Positions 17,100 through 25,037 of a DNA stretch of 27,764 bases are shown here, one piece after another. Below the pieces are notes generated by a model. The model had not been told where the DNA came from, did no database searches, and saw only the letters and a list, made by a program, of their open reading frames with translations. The stretch covers positions 1 through 27,764 of the forward strand of contig CAYLNK010000050.1 in assembly GCA_964384675.1 (NCBI GenBank). Direction: 5' to 3'. Origin of the DNA: CAYLNK01 sp964384675 (GTDB taxonomy: Bacteria; Acidobacteriota; Thermoanaerobaculia; UBA5066). The stretch's first letter is position 1. Every line of letters starts with the position of its first letter. Position numbers and translations under genes: made by a program.

Positions 17100-18409
17100 G
17101 CTGCCTCCTGGGCGGACACGATGATCTTGCCGGTCACGGCGGCGGAGATGAGGGCTTGGCGGTACTCGCGGAGGAGATCAACGTGACGGTCGATCCCCGC
17201 GATCGCCGCGTCAAGGCGTGTGTGCTGCCCGTCGACATCGTCGACGAGGCTTAGCTGTTCCATCAGGGGTGGCAACGGCACTCGAAGTGACCTGATGATC
17301 TCGCAGTTCATCGCGTCCTGTTGCCCACCGCGGCCCAGCTCCCGAATCGATGGGTAGGCGTGCCTTAGGACGAGGTGGAGGAATCTCCCATCCATCCGTG
17401 TACCAGGGGTGATCGCGGCCACGTTCTGGTTGATGCATCCGGAGATCCCCATGCGCGCACTGAGTCCGCGAGTTCTTCCCTGTCCGACGAGGCCTATCAA
17501 CACGCTGCCGGACGGGACCATCCTGATGCCTGTCTCCCGAATGGCCCGCTCCGTGATGAACTCCCTCGCAGTCGTCACCACGTAGTCATTAACCTGGCTG
17601 CTTGAGATCCACGGAATGGTCCCGCCCTCCCAGTAGTCGACGCGCTCTCGGCTCGGGGTCATACCGTTCTGGACCGTCGCAATGTAGGAAACACGGACGA
17701 TCGGCCAAAGTGCCGGGATCCTCCCCAGCCACTCGACCCCCGAGTCCTTCATCGGGACGTTCGGGTCGAGCCCCTTCGTGACCGCCTGCGCGATCAGGGC
17801 CCGGCGCTTCTCTTGGAGCAGCTCGATCTGCCGCTCCTTCTTCGCGATGAGTGCGTCGATGACCGCAGTCTTGCGGTCGAGGAAGGCGGCGATGGCGCGC
17901 TGCTCGCTCTTGGGGAGGACAGGCACAGGGAGGCACCCGATCTCGGAGGCGTTGATTCCTGGATAGCTGACCCCCACAGATCTCGCGCAAATCTCATCGA
18001 CAATGGGATCAGAACGAAGCCAGTACGATAGGAACCTGGGGTCAAGGCGGTCGCCTGGAGTCACCAAAGCGAATCCCGTCGAGCACACCGTGTCGGGTTC
18101 GGTCTTGTCCACGAAGGCGATTGCCCGCAGGTAAGTACGAACCGTTGACACAATCGTGTCGCCCGCTGCGGGCAGGCGCCGCGCCCTCGACGGAGCAGAC
18201 TCGAAAGTGAACTGCCCCGGTGGACCGATTCGGCCTTCCCCGTCCACAGTGCTGATGTCGATGTATGAGATCGGTCGGTCCGGGGTTGTGGTCTCCGGTA
18301 AAGCCCGTCGGTTGATCCCAACTTCGTACTTCATCGGCTTGAGCGAGCCACCGACTGCCAAGCCCTGCGCCCAGGGTGTCGCTCGATCTCCCGCGAAGAG
18401 CGCCTTCAC
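17096..18409 (-). CDS. hsdS: Type I restriction-modification specificity subunit S
   Basis: 437 residues that set target recognition for both methylation and cleavage. Two target-recognition domains alternate with conserved helical spacers: TRD1 (about 15-180), spacer with EQRAIAAFLDRKTAVIDALI and IELLQEKRRALIAQAVTKGL (about 190-235), TRD2 from WLGRIPALWPIVRV (about 255-400), and a final spacer with DLLREYRQALISAAVTGKI. GTG 18409 overlaps the hsdM stop by GTGA; frames extending to 18562 lie inside hsdM. The target sequence cannot be predicted from the protein alone. It looks complete. Confidence 0.93.
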   Translation of the reverse strand: MKALFAGDRATPWAQGLAVGGSLKPMKYEVGINRRALPETTTPDRPISYIDISTVDGEGRIGPPGQFTFESAPSRARRLPAAGDTIVSTVRTYLRAIAFVDKTEPDTVCSTGFALVTPGDRLDPRFLSYWLRSDPIVDEICARSVGVSYPGINASEIGCLPVPVLPKSEQRAIAAFLDRKTAVIDALIAKKERQIELLQEKRRALIAQAVTKGLDPNVPMKDSGVEWLGRIPALWPIVRVSYIATVQNGMTPSRERVDYWEGGTIPWISSSQVNDYVVTTAREFITERAIRETGIRMVPSGSVLIGLVGQGRTRGLSARMGISGCINQNVAAITPGTRMDGRFLHLVLRHAYPSIRELGRGGQQDAMNCEIIRSLRVPLPPLMEQLSLVDDVDGQHTRLDAAIAGIDRHVDLLREYRQALISAAVTGKIIVSAQEAA

Positions 18410-20463
18410 CCCAACACCTCGCCCAGCATCCCTTGGATCTCCGCCTCCAGCACCCGGATCTCCGCCTCGATCTCGGCCAGCGGACGGAGCGGCTTGTACT
18501 TGTAGAAGTGCCGGGTGAACGGGATCTCGTAGCCGATCTTCGTCTTCGCCTCGTCGATCCATGCGTCCGGCACATGGGGCAGGACCTCGCGCTTGAAGTA
18601 GGCGTGGATGTCCTCCTTCAGCGGGACGTTTTCGGTGTCCCGGAGGTCGGCGTCCGGCTCGGGCCGCCCCTTCGCATCCGTGCAGATCTCTGCGGCCTCG
18701 TCCCGCTCCGACAGGGCCGCCAGGACGGCCTTGTAGGCCGGCGCGGGCACGGCGACGGCCGCCTTCTTGAACGCCGCGTGCAGCGCCTTTTCGAACGGGG
18801 CACGGGCCTTCCAGACCGTGCCGGGCGGGAGGGTCGCCAGCGCGGCCCGGATCGCGTCCTGAAGCTCCCGACCCTCCTCAATCTCACGCTCGCCGACGGC
18901 CCCCTTCTTCTTCGACCTCGCGAGGTTCTGGAACGCGGACTCCTCGTCGAGCCGCGCGATCCGCTCCGGCGACGCCTGGAAGCTCAGCCGCAGCGGTCTC
19001 TCGACGACGATCCGGCGAAAGCCGAAATCCTCGTTGTCGAAGATCTTCGCGTTCTCGCTCGTGGCGAAGTCGCCGTAGAGCCGCGTAAGCGTGGCGACGT
19101 GGTCGGCGCCCAGCTCGTTCCGCTTGTTCCCGAGCGACTTCCGCATCTTCACGAACATCTCGACGCCGTTCACCAGCTGCACCTTCCCCCTGCGGGCGGC
19201 GGGCTTCCGGTTCGTAACGATCCAGATGTAGGTCGAGATCCCGGTGTTGTAGAAGAGCTGGTCCGGCAGAGCGACGATCGCCTCCAGCCAGTCGTTCTCC
19301 ACGATCCACTTCCGGATCTCGCTCTCGCCCGACCCGGCGTCCCCGGTGAAGAGCGGCGAGCCGTTGAAGACGATCGCGAGCCGGCTGCCACCCTCGCCGG
19401 TCTTCGGGTCGACGGGCTTCATCTTCGAGATCATGTGGAGGAGGAAGAGGAGCGACCCGTCGTTGATGCGCGGCAGGCCCGGCCCGAACCGGCCGGCGTG
19501 GCCCTTCGTCTCGTGCTCCTGCTCGACGGCCTGCTGGACCTTCTTCCACTCCACCCCGAACGGCGGGTTTGACAGCATGTAGTCGAACTGCTGGCCCTGG
19601 TGCCCGTCCTCCGAGAAGCTGTTGCCGCGCGCGATCTTTCCTGGGTCCTGCCCCTTGATCATCATGTCGGCCTTGCAGATGGCGTAGCTCTCGTCGTTCA
19701 GCTCCTGGCCGAAGACGACCAGGTGAGCCGCGGGGTTCAGCTCCCGCAGGTACTCCTCGGCCACGGAGAGCATCCCGCCTGTCCCGCACGCCGGGTCGAA
19801 GAGCGTGCGGACCACGCCCGGCTTCCGGAGGACGTCGTCGTCCTCGATGAAGAGGAGGTCGACCATGAGCCGGATGACGTCGCGCGGGGTGAAGTGCTCG
19901 CCGGCCGTCTCGTTCGACTGCTCCGAGAAGCGCCGGATCAGCTCCTCGAAGATCGACCCCATCACGTGGTTCGGGACGGTGCTGGGGTGGAGGTCGACCT
20001 CGGCGAACTTCTGGACGACCTGGAAGAGGAGGTTCGACTCGTCGAGCTTCGCGATCTGCTCGGAGAACTTGAACCGCTCGATGATGTCGCGGGCGCTCGC
20101 CGAGAAGCCCTTGATGTAGGCCGTCAGATTCGCGGCCAGGTGGTTCGGGTCGCCCTTCAGCTTCGCGAAGTCGAACTTCGAGACGTTGTGGAACGGCACA
20201 CCGGACGCGCGGTTCAGGATCTGCTCGGGGTCCTGGATCGCCGTCCCCTTCAGGGACTCCGCCCTCTTCCAGACGGCCTCGCGGGTGTCGGCCAGGACGC
20301 AGTCCAGCCGGCGGAGGACCGTGAACGGGAGGATCACCTTCCCGTAGTCGGCCTGCTTGTAGTCGCCGCGCAGGAGGTCCGCGACAGACCAGAGGAAGGA
20401 CGTGACCTCGCTGAACCCGGTGAACTTCCGGGGCTCCGACTGCGCCGCTGGGCCATTCGCCAT
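18406..20463 (-). CDS. hsdM: Type I restriction-modification methyltransferase subunit M
   Basis: 685-residue N6-adenine methyltransferase that protects the host site and is the first gene of the operon. The N-terminal helical domain (FSEVTSFLWSVADLLRGDYK, then YGKVILPFTVLRRLDCVL) is followed by HFTPRDVIRLM (190-200), the SAM-binding motif I FDPACGTGG (222-230) and catalytic motif IV NPPF (299-302). The extended C-terminus (about 500-685) is longer than in EcoKI HsdM and ends in a helix overlapping hsdS. ATG 20463 is the first start after the tRNA-Thr read-through region; GGGGGAG lies about 12 bases upstream. All motifs are intact. Confidence 0.96.
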   Translation of the reverse strand: MANGPAAQSEPRKFTGFSEVTSFLWSVADLLRGDYKQADYGKVILPFTVLRRLDCVLADTREAVWKRAESLKGTAIQDPEQILNRASGVPFHNVSKFDFAKLKGDPNHLAANLTAYIKGFSASARDIIERFKFSEQIAKLDESNLLFQVVQKFAEVDLHPSTVPNHVMGSIFEELIRRFSEQSNETAGEHFTPRDVIRLMVDLLFIEDDDVLRKPGVVRTLFDPACGTGGMLSVAEEYLRELNPAAHLVVFGQELNDESYAICKADMMIKGQDPGKIARGNSFSEDGHQGQQFDYMLSNPPFGVEWKKVQQAVEQEHETKGHAGRFGPGLPRINDGSLLFLLHMISKMKPVDPKTGEGGSRLAIVFNGSPLFTGDAGSGESEIRKWIVENDWLEAIVALPDQLFYNTGISTYIWIVTNRKPAARRGKVQLVNGVEMFVKMRKSLGNKRNELGADHVATLTRLYGDFATSENAKIFDNEDFGFRRIVVERPLRLSFQASPERIARLDEESAFQNLARSKKKGAVGEREIEEGRELQDAIRAALATLPPGTVWKARAPFEKALHAAFKKAAVAVPAPAYKAVLAALSERDEAAEICTDAKGRPEPDADLRDTENVPLKEDIHAYFKREVLPHVPDAWIDEAKTKIGYEIPFTRHFYKYKPLRPLAEIEAEIRVLEAEIQGMLGEVLG

Positions 20464-20516
20464 GGGCTACCGCTCCCCCGCTCGCTCCGAAATGGATTGC
20501 TGGGGAGAGTAGCCGA

Positions 20517-20615
20517 TGAAGGTCCGACCGAGCGCCCCGGCGCGCGACCCTCGAGTCCTTTGGGAGGGCCTCCCGAAGGCGGCTTCGGAGTGAAGGTCGA
20601 GTACCGACCGAGCGC
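20517..20615. repeat. Imperfect direct repeats upstream of hsdM
   Basis: TGAAGGTC followed by CGACCGAGCGC appears at 20517-20535, and again at 20591-20615 with six extra bases (GAGTAC) between the two halves; CCGACCGAGCGC is exact at 20524-20535 and 20604-20615. Between them lies a 10-bp-stem hairpin (20557-20566 with 20570-20579, loop GGC). The unit is in the hsdM leader and could bind a controller, but none is identified. Confidence 0.4.
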
Positions 20616-20628
20616 GGTCAGCACCAAA

Positions 20629-20670
20629 CCAGAGTCGATAGGAACTAGGTGGGAACTTTCAGGACTCTGG
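20629..20670. repeat. Inverted repeat enclosing right arm-type sites
   Basis: CCAGAGTC (20629-20636) and GACTCTGG (20663-20670) are exact inverted arms. Between them, TAGGAACT (20639-20646) and TGGGAACT (20650-20657) repeat with the same 11-bp period as the tandem repeat near attL. Probably the right arm-type integrase region. As RNA, the stem would be followed by only TTTGG, so it is a weak terminator at best. Confidence 0.5.
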
Positions 20671-20716
20671 CATCGCAAGTGCTTGGAGCAAACGGATGCT
20701 AAGTCCTTTGTTTCTA

Positions 20717-20794
<78 letters not shown>

Positions 20795-20813
20795 TCGCTC
20801 CCGAAGGACGCGC

Positions 20814-20842
20814 ATAGTAGGAAGGACCGCCCCTCCCGTCAA
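20814..20842 (-). promoter_or_regulatory. tRNA-Thr promoter
   Basis: On the minus strand TTGACG (20842-20837) and TACTAT (20819-20814) are separated by exactly 17 bases, giving a start about 12-13 bases before the mature tRNA 5' end. This is the best sigma-70-like promoter seen in the window and lies on the host side of the integration site. Confidence 0.75.
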
Positions 20843-20865
20843 GCGGCCCTCCCTGCCGTCGGACC

Positions 20866-22293
20866 TCACTTCCCGTACCGCTCCTTGTAGAACTCGTCGA
20901 TCTTCTTCCGATCCTCCGGCGACAGCCCCTTCCGCCACGCGTGCCGTGGGTCGTCCTCCACTCCCTTGATCACCGCCAGGACCTTCTCGTCGCCGTGGGC
21001 CGCTTCCTTCGCCTGCGGCAGGAACTTCGTATAGAAGCTCTCCGCCACCTCGAAGAAGCCGTGCCACTGGACGAAGTCCGGCCCCTGCATCGAGGCGCCC
21101 ATCCGGGCGCGGCGCCCCTCGTGGTGCCAGAGGCGGTAGAACGTCCACTCCAGCTCCTCGTCGAACGGGGTGGGCGTCAGCTTCTTCGCGTCCCGGAGCG
21201 CGGTCATGATGCTCTGCGCGGGCTGCGCGAACTTGGTGTTCCAGAGGTCGATCGTGTCGTCGTACGTCTTGTAGAAGGAGCCGACGAACGCGCCTCCGTG
21301 ACACGAGGAGCAGACGTCCTTCATCGACTCCCGCTTCTTGTCCGCGTTCTCGAGCTTCTTCGAGATCACCGGCCGCAGCGTCCAGGAGATCCGGGCGCCG
21401 ACGTCGTGCGTCACCGGCTGCGTCTTCGTGGCCGACATGTGGCAGGTGGAGCAGGTCGGCGCCGCCGTGTAGTCGACGCCCACGACCCACTTGTCCGCCT
21501 TCAGGTTCATCTCCTCCTTCTGGGTGCGGTAGGCGATGCCGTGCTTGCTCTCCTCGTAGATCTCCGCCTGGGGGTGGTCCGGGCCCATGTGGCACTTGCC
21601 GCACACCTCGGGCTGGCGGGCCATCGCCTTGGAGAACGCGTGACGGCTGTGGCAGGCGGAGCAGGAGCCGAGCGAGCCGTCGGGGTTGATCCGGCCGATG
21701 CCCGTGTTCGGCCAGGTGGCCGGATCGAGGACCGGGGCGCCGATGGCGCTCTTCTGAAGCGTGCCGTCCGCGTTCTTCAGGAACGTGACCGTGGAGCCGT
21801 GGCACTGCCAGCAGCCGTTCACGGCCGCGAGACGGCCTTCCACCACCTCGCCGAGGACGTTGTCGAGCGAGCCGATGAACTTCGCGGCGCTGGCATGGTG
21901 GCTCTTCAGGAACTCGTTCGTGATCTCCTCGTGGCACGGCGCGCACGCCTTCGGCGTGACGGCCGTGACGATGGTCGCGCCCTCGTGCTGGAACGCGCCG
22001 ACGTCCTTGGCGTCGGCGGTGTGGCACTCGAAGCACGAGACGCCCTCGGTCGCGTGCTTGCTGTCACGCCACTGGGCCACGATGCCGGGCGTCTTCTCCG
22101 TGTGGCACGTGACGCACTTCTGGCTCTCGGCGCTCGGCACGGGCTTGGCCGCGGGGACGGCATGGGCCGCGGCAGCGGGCGCCGCGGCGGGCTTCGTCTG
22201 CGCGTCGGCCGGGGCCGCGAGAATCGCGGCGGTGGCGACGACGACTACGGCAGCGAGGGCAGGGGCGAGTCGGTTGAGTCGACTGCGGACCAT
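20866..22293 (-). CDS. Octaheme c-type cytochrome, hydroxylamine oxidoreductase (HAO)-like
   Basis: Secreted 475-residue multiheme protein. A signal peptide (about 1-31, ALAAVVVVATAAILAAPADA) and Ala/Pro linker precede eight CxxCH motifs at 60, 87, 117, 161, 211, 231, 281 and 328. The spacing and HSRHAFSKA, CHMGPDHPQAEIYEESKHG match the HAO/octaheme family, which interconverts hydroxylamine, NO and nitrite. The last segment has GPDFVQWHG; if this is where true HAO carries its heme-crosslinking Tyr, Phe407 here would point to a reductive epsilon-Hao-like enzyme, but I cannot align it. The ATG has GAGGAGGG upstream. It lies 92 bases after the ABC ATPase gene on the same strand and near NO-detoxification genes. 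Periplasmic location is inferred. Confidence 0.88.
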   Translation of the reverse strand: MVRSRLNRLAPALAAVVVVATAAILAAPADAQTKPAAAPAAAAHAVPAAKPVPSAESQKCVTCHTEKTPGIVAQWRDSKHATEGVSCFECHTADAKDVGAFQHEGATIVTAVTPKACAPCHEEITNEFLKSHHASAAKFIGSLDNVLGEVVEGRLAAVNGCWQCHGSTVTFLKNADGTLQKSAIGAPVLDPATWPNTGIGRINPDGSLGSCSACHSRHAFSKAMARQPEVCGKCHMGPDHPQAEIYEESKHGIAYRTQKEEMNLKADKWVVGVDYTAAPTCSTCHMSATKTQPVTHDVGARISWTLRPVISKKLENADKKRESMKDVCSSCHGGAFVGSFYKTYDDTIDLWNTKFAQPAQSIMTALRDAKKLTPTPFDEELEWTFYRLWHHEGRRARMGASMQGPDFVQWHGFFEVAESFYTKFLPQAKEAAHGDEKVLAVIKGVEDDPRHAWRKGLSPEDRKKIDEFYKERYGK

Positions 22294-22354
22294 GGGTCCC
22301 TCCTCGACCTTGGACAGGTCCCCTGATTCTGGAACTCCCGTTCAGCGAATGGAA

Positions 22355-22368
22355 ATGACGGCCGTCAT
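22355..22368. promoter_or_regulatory. 14-bp palindrome upstream of the octaheme cytochrome gene
   Basis: ATGACGGCCGTCAT is a perfect palindrome in the 92-bp gap before the cytochrome gene, 62 bases ahead of its start codon. Candidate operator; no regulator family is assigned, and it does not look like NsrR or an FNR box. Confidence 0.35.
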
Positions 22369-22385
22369 ACCGTCCATGACACGCT

Positions 22386-23183
22386 TCAGCGCGCGTGCCG
22401 CTCCGCGTCCACGTGACGCTCCTGCTCCTCCATCACCAGCGCCGTCACCCGGCGCTCCAGCGCGTTGAACTCCGGCGACGCGGCGTCGCGCGGCCGCGGG
22501 AGGTCGACGCCGATCACGGCCTTCACCCGGCCGGGGCGGTACGTCATCACCACGATCCGGTCGGCGAGCAGGATCGATTCCTCGATCCCGTGCGTGACGA
22601 AGAGGACCGTGCGCCTCACCTCCGCCAGCAGGCGCAGCAGCTCGTCCTGGAGGCTCCGGCGCGTGAGGGCGTCGAGGGCGCCGAACGGCTCGTCCATCAG
22701 GAGGGTCGGGGCATCGAGCGCCAGGACCCGCGCGATCGCGACGCGCTGCCGCATGCCGCCCGAGAGGTCCTTCGGGAAGAGGCTCCGGAACTCCCCCAGG
22801 GAGAGCATCGAGAGGAGCGCATCGACCTTCCGGGTCACGGCGTCGCGCGGCTCGCCCCGCACCTCGAGCCCGAACGCGACGTTCGCCGCGACGGTCATCC
22901 ACGGGAAGAGCGCGTACTCCTGGAACACCATCGCGCGATCCGGTCCCGGTCCCGTGACCGCGCGTCCGCCCACCTCGATCGTGCCTTCGCTGGGGGGCGT
23001 GAAGCCCGCGACCGCGTTCAGCAGCGTCGACTTCCCGCAGCCCGACGGGCCGAGCAGGCAAACGAGCTCGGCCGGGGCGATCGTCAGGTCGATCCCCTCG
23101 AGCGCGTGGACGACGCCGTCCTTCGCCTCGAAGCGCTTCGAGACGCCGCGGATCTCGATCCCGGCGGCGGTGGCGGACGTCAT
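22386..23183 (-). CDS. ABC transporter ATP-binding protein (SsuB/TauB/NrtD class)
   Basis: 265-residue ATPase that powers an importer. Walker A GPSGCGKST (45-53), Q-loop QEY (88-90), signature LSGGMRQ (140-146), Walker B LLMDEP (161-166), D-loop GALD and H-loop THG are all present. The FQEYALFPWMTVAANVAFGL segment is typical of nitrate/sulfonate/taurine importers. ATG 23183 overlaps the permease stop by ATGA. Frames extending to 23942 are antisense-type overlap. Substrate cannot be told from the ATPase. Confidence 0.93.
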   Translation of the reverse strand: MTSATAAGIEIRGVSKRFEAKDGVVHALEGIDLTIAPAELVCLLGPSGCGKSTLLNAVAGFTPPSEGTIEVGGRAVTGPGPDRAMVFQEYALFPWMTVAANVAFGLEVRGEPRDAVTRKVDALLSMLSLGEFRSLFPKDLSGGMRQRVAIARVLALDAPTLLMDEPFGALDALTRRSLQDELLRLLAEVRRTVLFVTHGIEESILLADRIVVMTYRPGRVKAVIGVDLPRPRDAASPEFNALERRVTALVMEEQERHVDAERHAR

Positions 23184-24016
23184 TCGCCCTTCTCCATCCC
23201 GCGGTGCCAGCGGAGGAGGTGGTCGCTGAGACGGCTCACCAGCGTGTCGAGGCCCAGGCCCAGGAGCCCGATCGACAGCATCCCCGCGACGATCTTGTCC
23301 GACCAGAAGAACTCGCGCGCCTCCAGGATCCGGTACCCGAGGCCGTCGTTCACCGCGATCATCTCGGCCACGATCACCACGATGAACGCCACGCCGACGC
23401 CGACGCGGATGCCGGTGAGGATGTGGGGCGAGGCGGCCGGCAGGACGACGCGGAAGAAGAGCGTGGCGCCCTTCGCCCCGAGGCTGCGCGCCGCCCGGAC
23501 GTAGATCGCGTCGACGTGCCTCACGCCGGCGATCGTGCTCATCAGCACCGGGAAGAACGCCCCGAGCGCGATCAGGAAGATCGCCGGCGGGTTGCCGAGC
23601 CCGAACCAGAGGATCGAGAGCGGGATGTAGGCGATGGGCGGGATCGGCCGTAGGACCTGGACCAGCGGGTTGATGTAGCGGTAGGCGCCGTCGAACGCCC
23701 CCATCAGGAGGCCGAGCGGGACGGCGAGGCCGGCCCCGACGACGAAGCCGAGGACGACGCGACCGAGGCTCGCCACCGCGTCGTGCGGCAGCTCGCCGGA
23801 GAAGAGCCACGCCAGCCGGCCTCCGCGCGACGGATCGAACGGCACCGTCGGCCGCGCGTAGTCGATCCACCGGAGCAGGACCTTCGATGGCGCGGGGAGG
23901 ATGAGCGGGTTGAGGATTCCCGCGCGCGAGAGCCCTTCCCACGCCAGGAGGAGGCCGACCGGGACGGCCAGCGGGACGAGCAGGTCCCGGACGAGCCGCG
24001 CCGGACGCGGGGTCAC
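23180..24016 (-). CDS. ABC transporter permease (SsuC/TauC/NrtB class)
   Basis: 278-residue inner-membrane permease with about six hydrophobic segments. The cytoplasmic EAA loop is AARSLGAKGATLFFRVVLPA, then SPHILTGIRVGVGVAF, the contact site for the ATPase. Start is GTG 24016, 21 bases after the binding-protein stop. It overlaps the ATPase gene by ATGA. Residues 35-70 contain a periplasmic insert (DYARPTVPFDPSRGG). It belongs to the same importer as its two neighbours. Confidence 0.92.
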   Translation of the reverse strand: MTPRPARLVRDLLVPLAVPVGLLLAWEGLSRAGILNPLILPAPSKVLLRWIDYARPTVPFDPSRGGRLAWLFSGELPHDAVASLGRVVLGFVVGAGLAVPLGLLMGAFDGAYRYINPLVQVLRPIPPIAYIPLSILWFGLGNPPAIFLIALGAFFPVLMSTIAGVRHVDAIYVRAARSLGAKGATLFFRVVLPAASPHILTGIRVGVGVAFIVVIVAEMIAVNDGLGYRILEAREFFWSDKIVAGMLSIGLLGLGLDTLVSRLSDHLLRWHRGMEKGE

Positions 24017-24037
24017 GCCGACCTCATGCCGCCCCGG

Positions 24038-25003
24038 TCACTTCGCGCCTTGCTGCCGCTTCGCCTGCTGGAGGAGGTCCAGCCGCACCCACTCCCCCGC
24101 GACGGGCGGTGTCGTCATCCGCCCGACGCCGAGCTTCACCATCAGGTCGGTGGTCGCCTGGACGTGCTCCTTGGTGACGTCGTACGTGAACGGCGAGTTT
24201 CCGATCGCCTGCGCGTACTCCTCCCGCGTCACCTGCCCCTTGAAGACCGTCTCGCGCACGTACGTCTCGGCGACGTCCGGCTTCTCCAGGAACGTCCGCG
24301 TCGCCTCCACGAAGCACGACACCACCCGCTGGGCGACGTCGCGCCGCTCCTCGTACAGCTTCTTCGTCATCACCAGGACGCGGACCGGCTCGCCGATCGG
24401 CGTGTCGTACGGCTTGACGATCTCGGCGCCGAAGCCCTTTGCGATGGCCTGCGAGGACTGCGGCTCGGACTGGCACATCGCGTCGATGCTCTTCCCGAGG
24501 AGCGCGCCGTTCAGGTCGGCGTAGGCGAGGTAGACGAGGTGGACGTCCTTGTCGCCGCGGTCCGACCAGGTGAGGCCGTGCTTTCCGAGCTCGGCGAGGA
24601 GGCACAGCTCCTGCGCGCCGCCGCGGGCCACGCCGACCTTCTTCCCCTTCAGCTCCGCCACCGACTTCAGGCCCAGGTCGCTCCGCCCGACGATCCGCAC
24701 GCCGCCCTTCGCGAAGCCGGCGACGACGTAGATCGGCGCGCCCGCCGCCCGACCCGCCACCGCCGCGTCGAGGGCGCTCGCCGAGACGTCGATCTCGCCC
24801 GCGAGGATCGCCGGGACGATGTCGAGCCCCTTGGCGAACACCTTCTCCTCGATCTTCAGGCCGTACTTCGGCGCGATCTCCTTCATGTACCAGACGGCGC
24901 CGTAGTGAGCGAACTTCAGGTTGCCGAGGCGGACGACGTCCTCGGCCGCCGCCGGCCCGGCGGCCAGCAGCAGGAGCGCCGCGATCACACGTCCCAGCTT
25001 CAT
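24038..25003 (-). CDS. ABC transporter substrate-binding protein (NMT1/SsuA-like)
   Basis: 321-residue periplasmic binding protein. It has a signal peptide (MKLGRVIAALLLLAAGPAAA, cleavage before EDVVRL), then the bilobed NMT1/SsuA fold: YMKEIAPKYGLKIEE, AILAGEIDVSASALDAAVAG, LKGKKVGVARGGAQELCLLA, and LYEERRDVAQRVVSCFVEAT. ATG 25003 is chosen because it begins the signal peptide; the frame to 25246 lies inside the norR end. Likely ligands in this family are nitrate, alkanesulfonates, taurine or pyrimidine precursors. The neighbouring NO-related genes make a nitrogen compound attractive but unproven. Confidence 0.9.
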   Translation of the reverse strand: MKLGRVIAALLLLAAGPAAAEDVVRLGNLKFAHYGAVWYMKEIAPKYGLKIEEKVFAKGLDIVPAILAGEIDVSASALDAAVAGRAAGAPIYVVAGFAKGGVRIVGRSDLGLKSVAELKGKKVGVARGGAQELCLLAELGKHGLTWSDRGDKDVHLVYLAYADLNGALLGKSIDAMCQSEPQSSQAIAKGFGAEIVKPYDTPIGEPVRVLVMTKKLYEERRDVAQRVVSCFVEATRTFLEKPDVAETYVRETVFKGQVTREEYAQAIGNSPFTYDVTKEHVQATTDLMVKLGVGRMTTPPVAGEWVRLDLLQQAKRQQGAK

Positions 25004-25037
25004 GGGGCCTCCGTCGGGCGGATCGTAGCGGGAAGGG

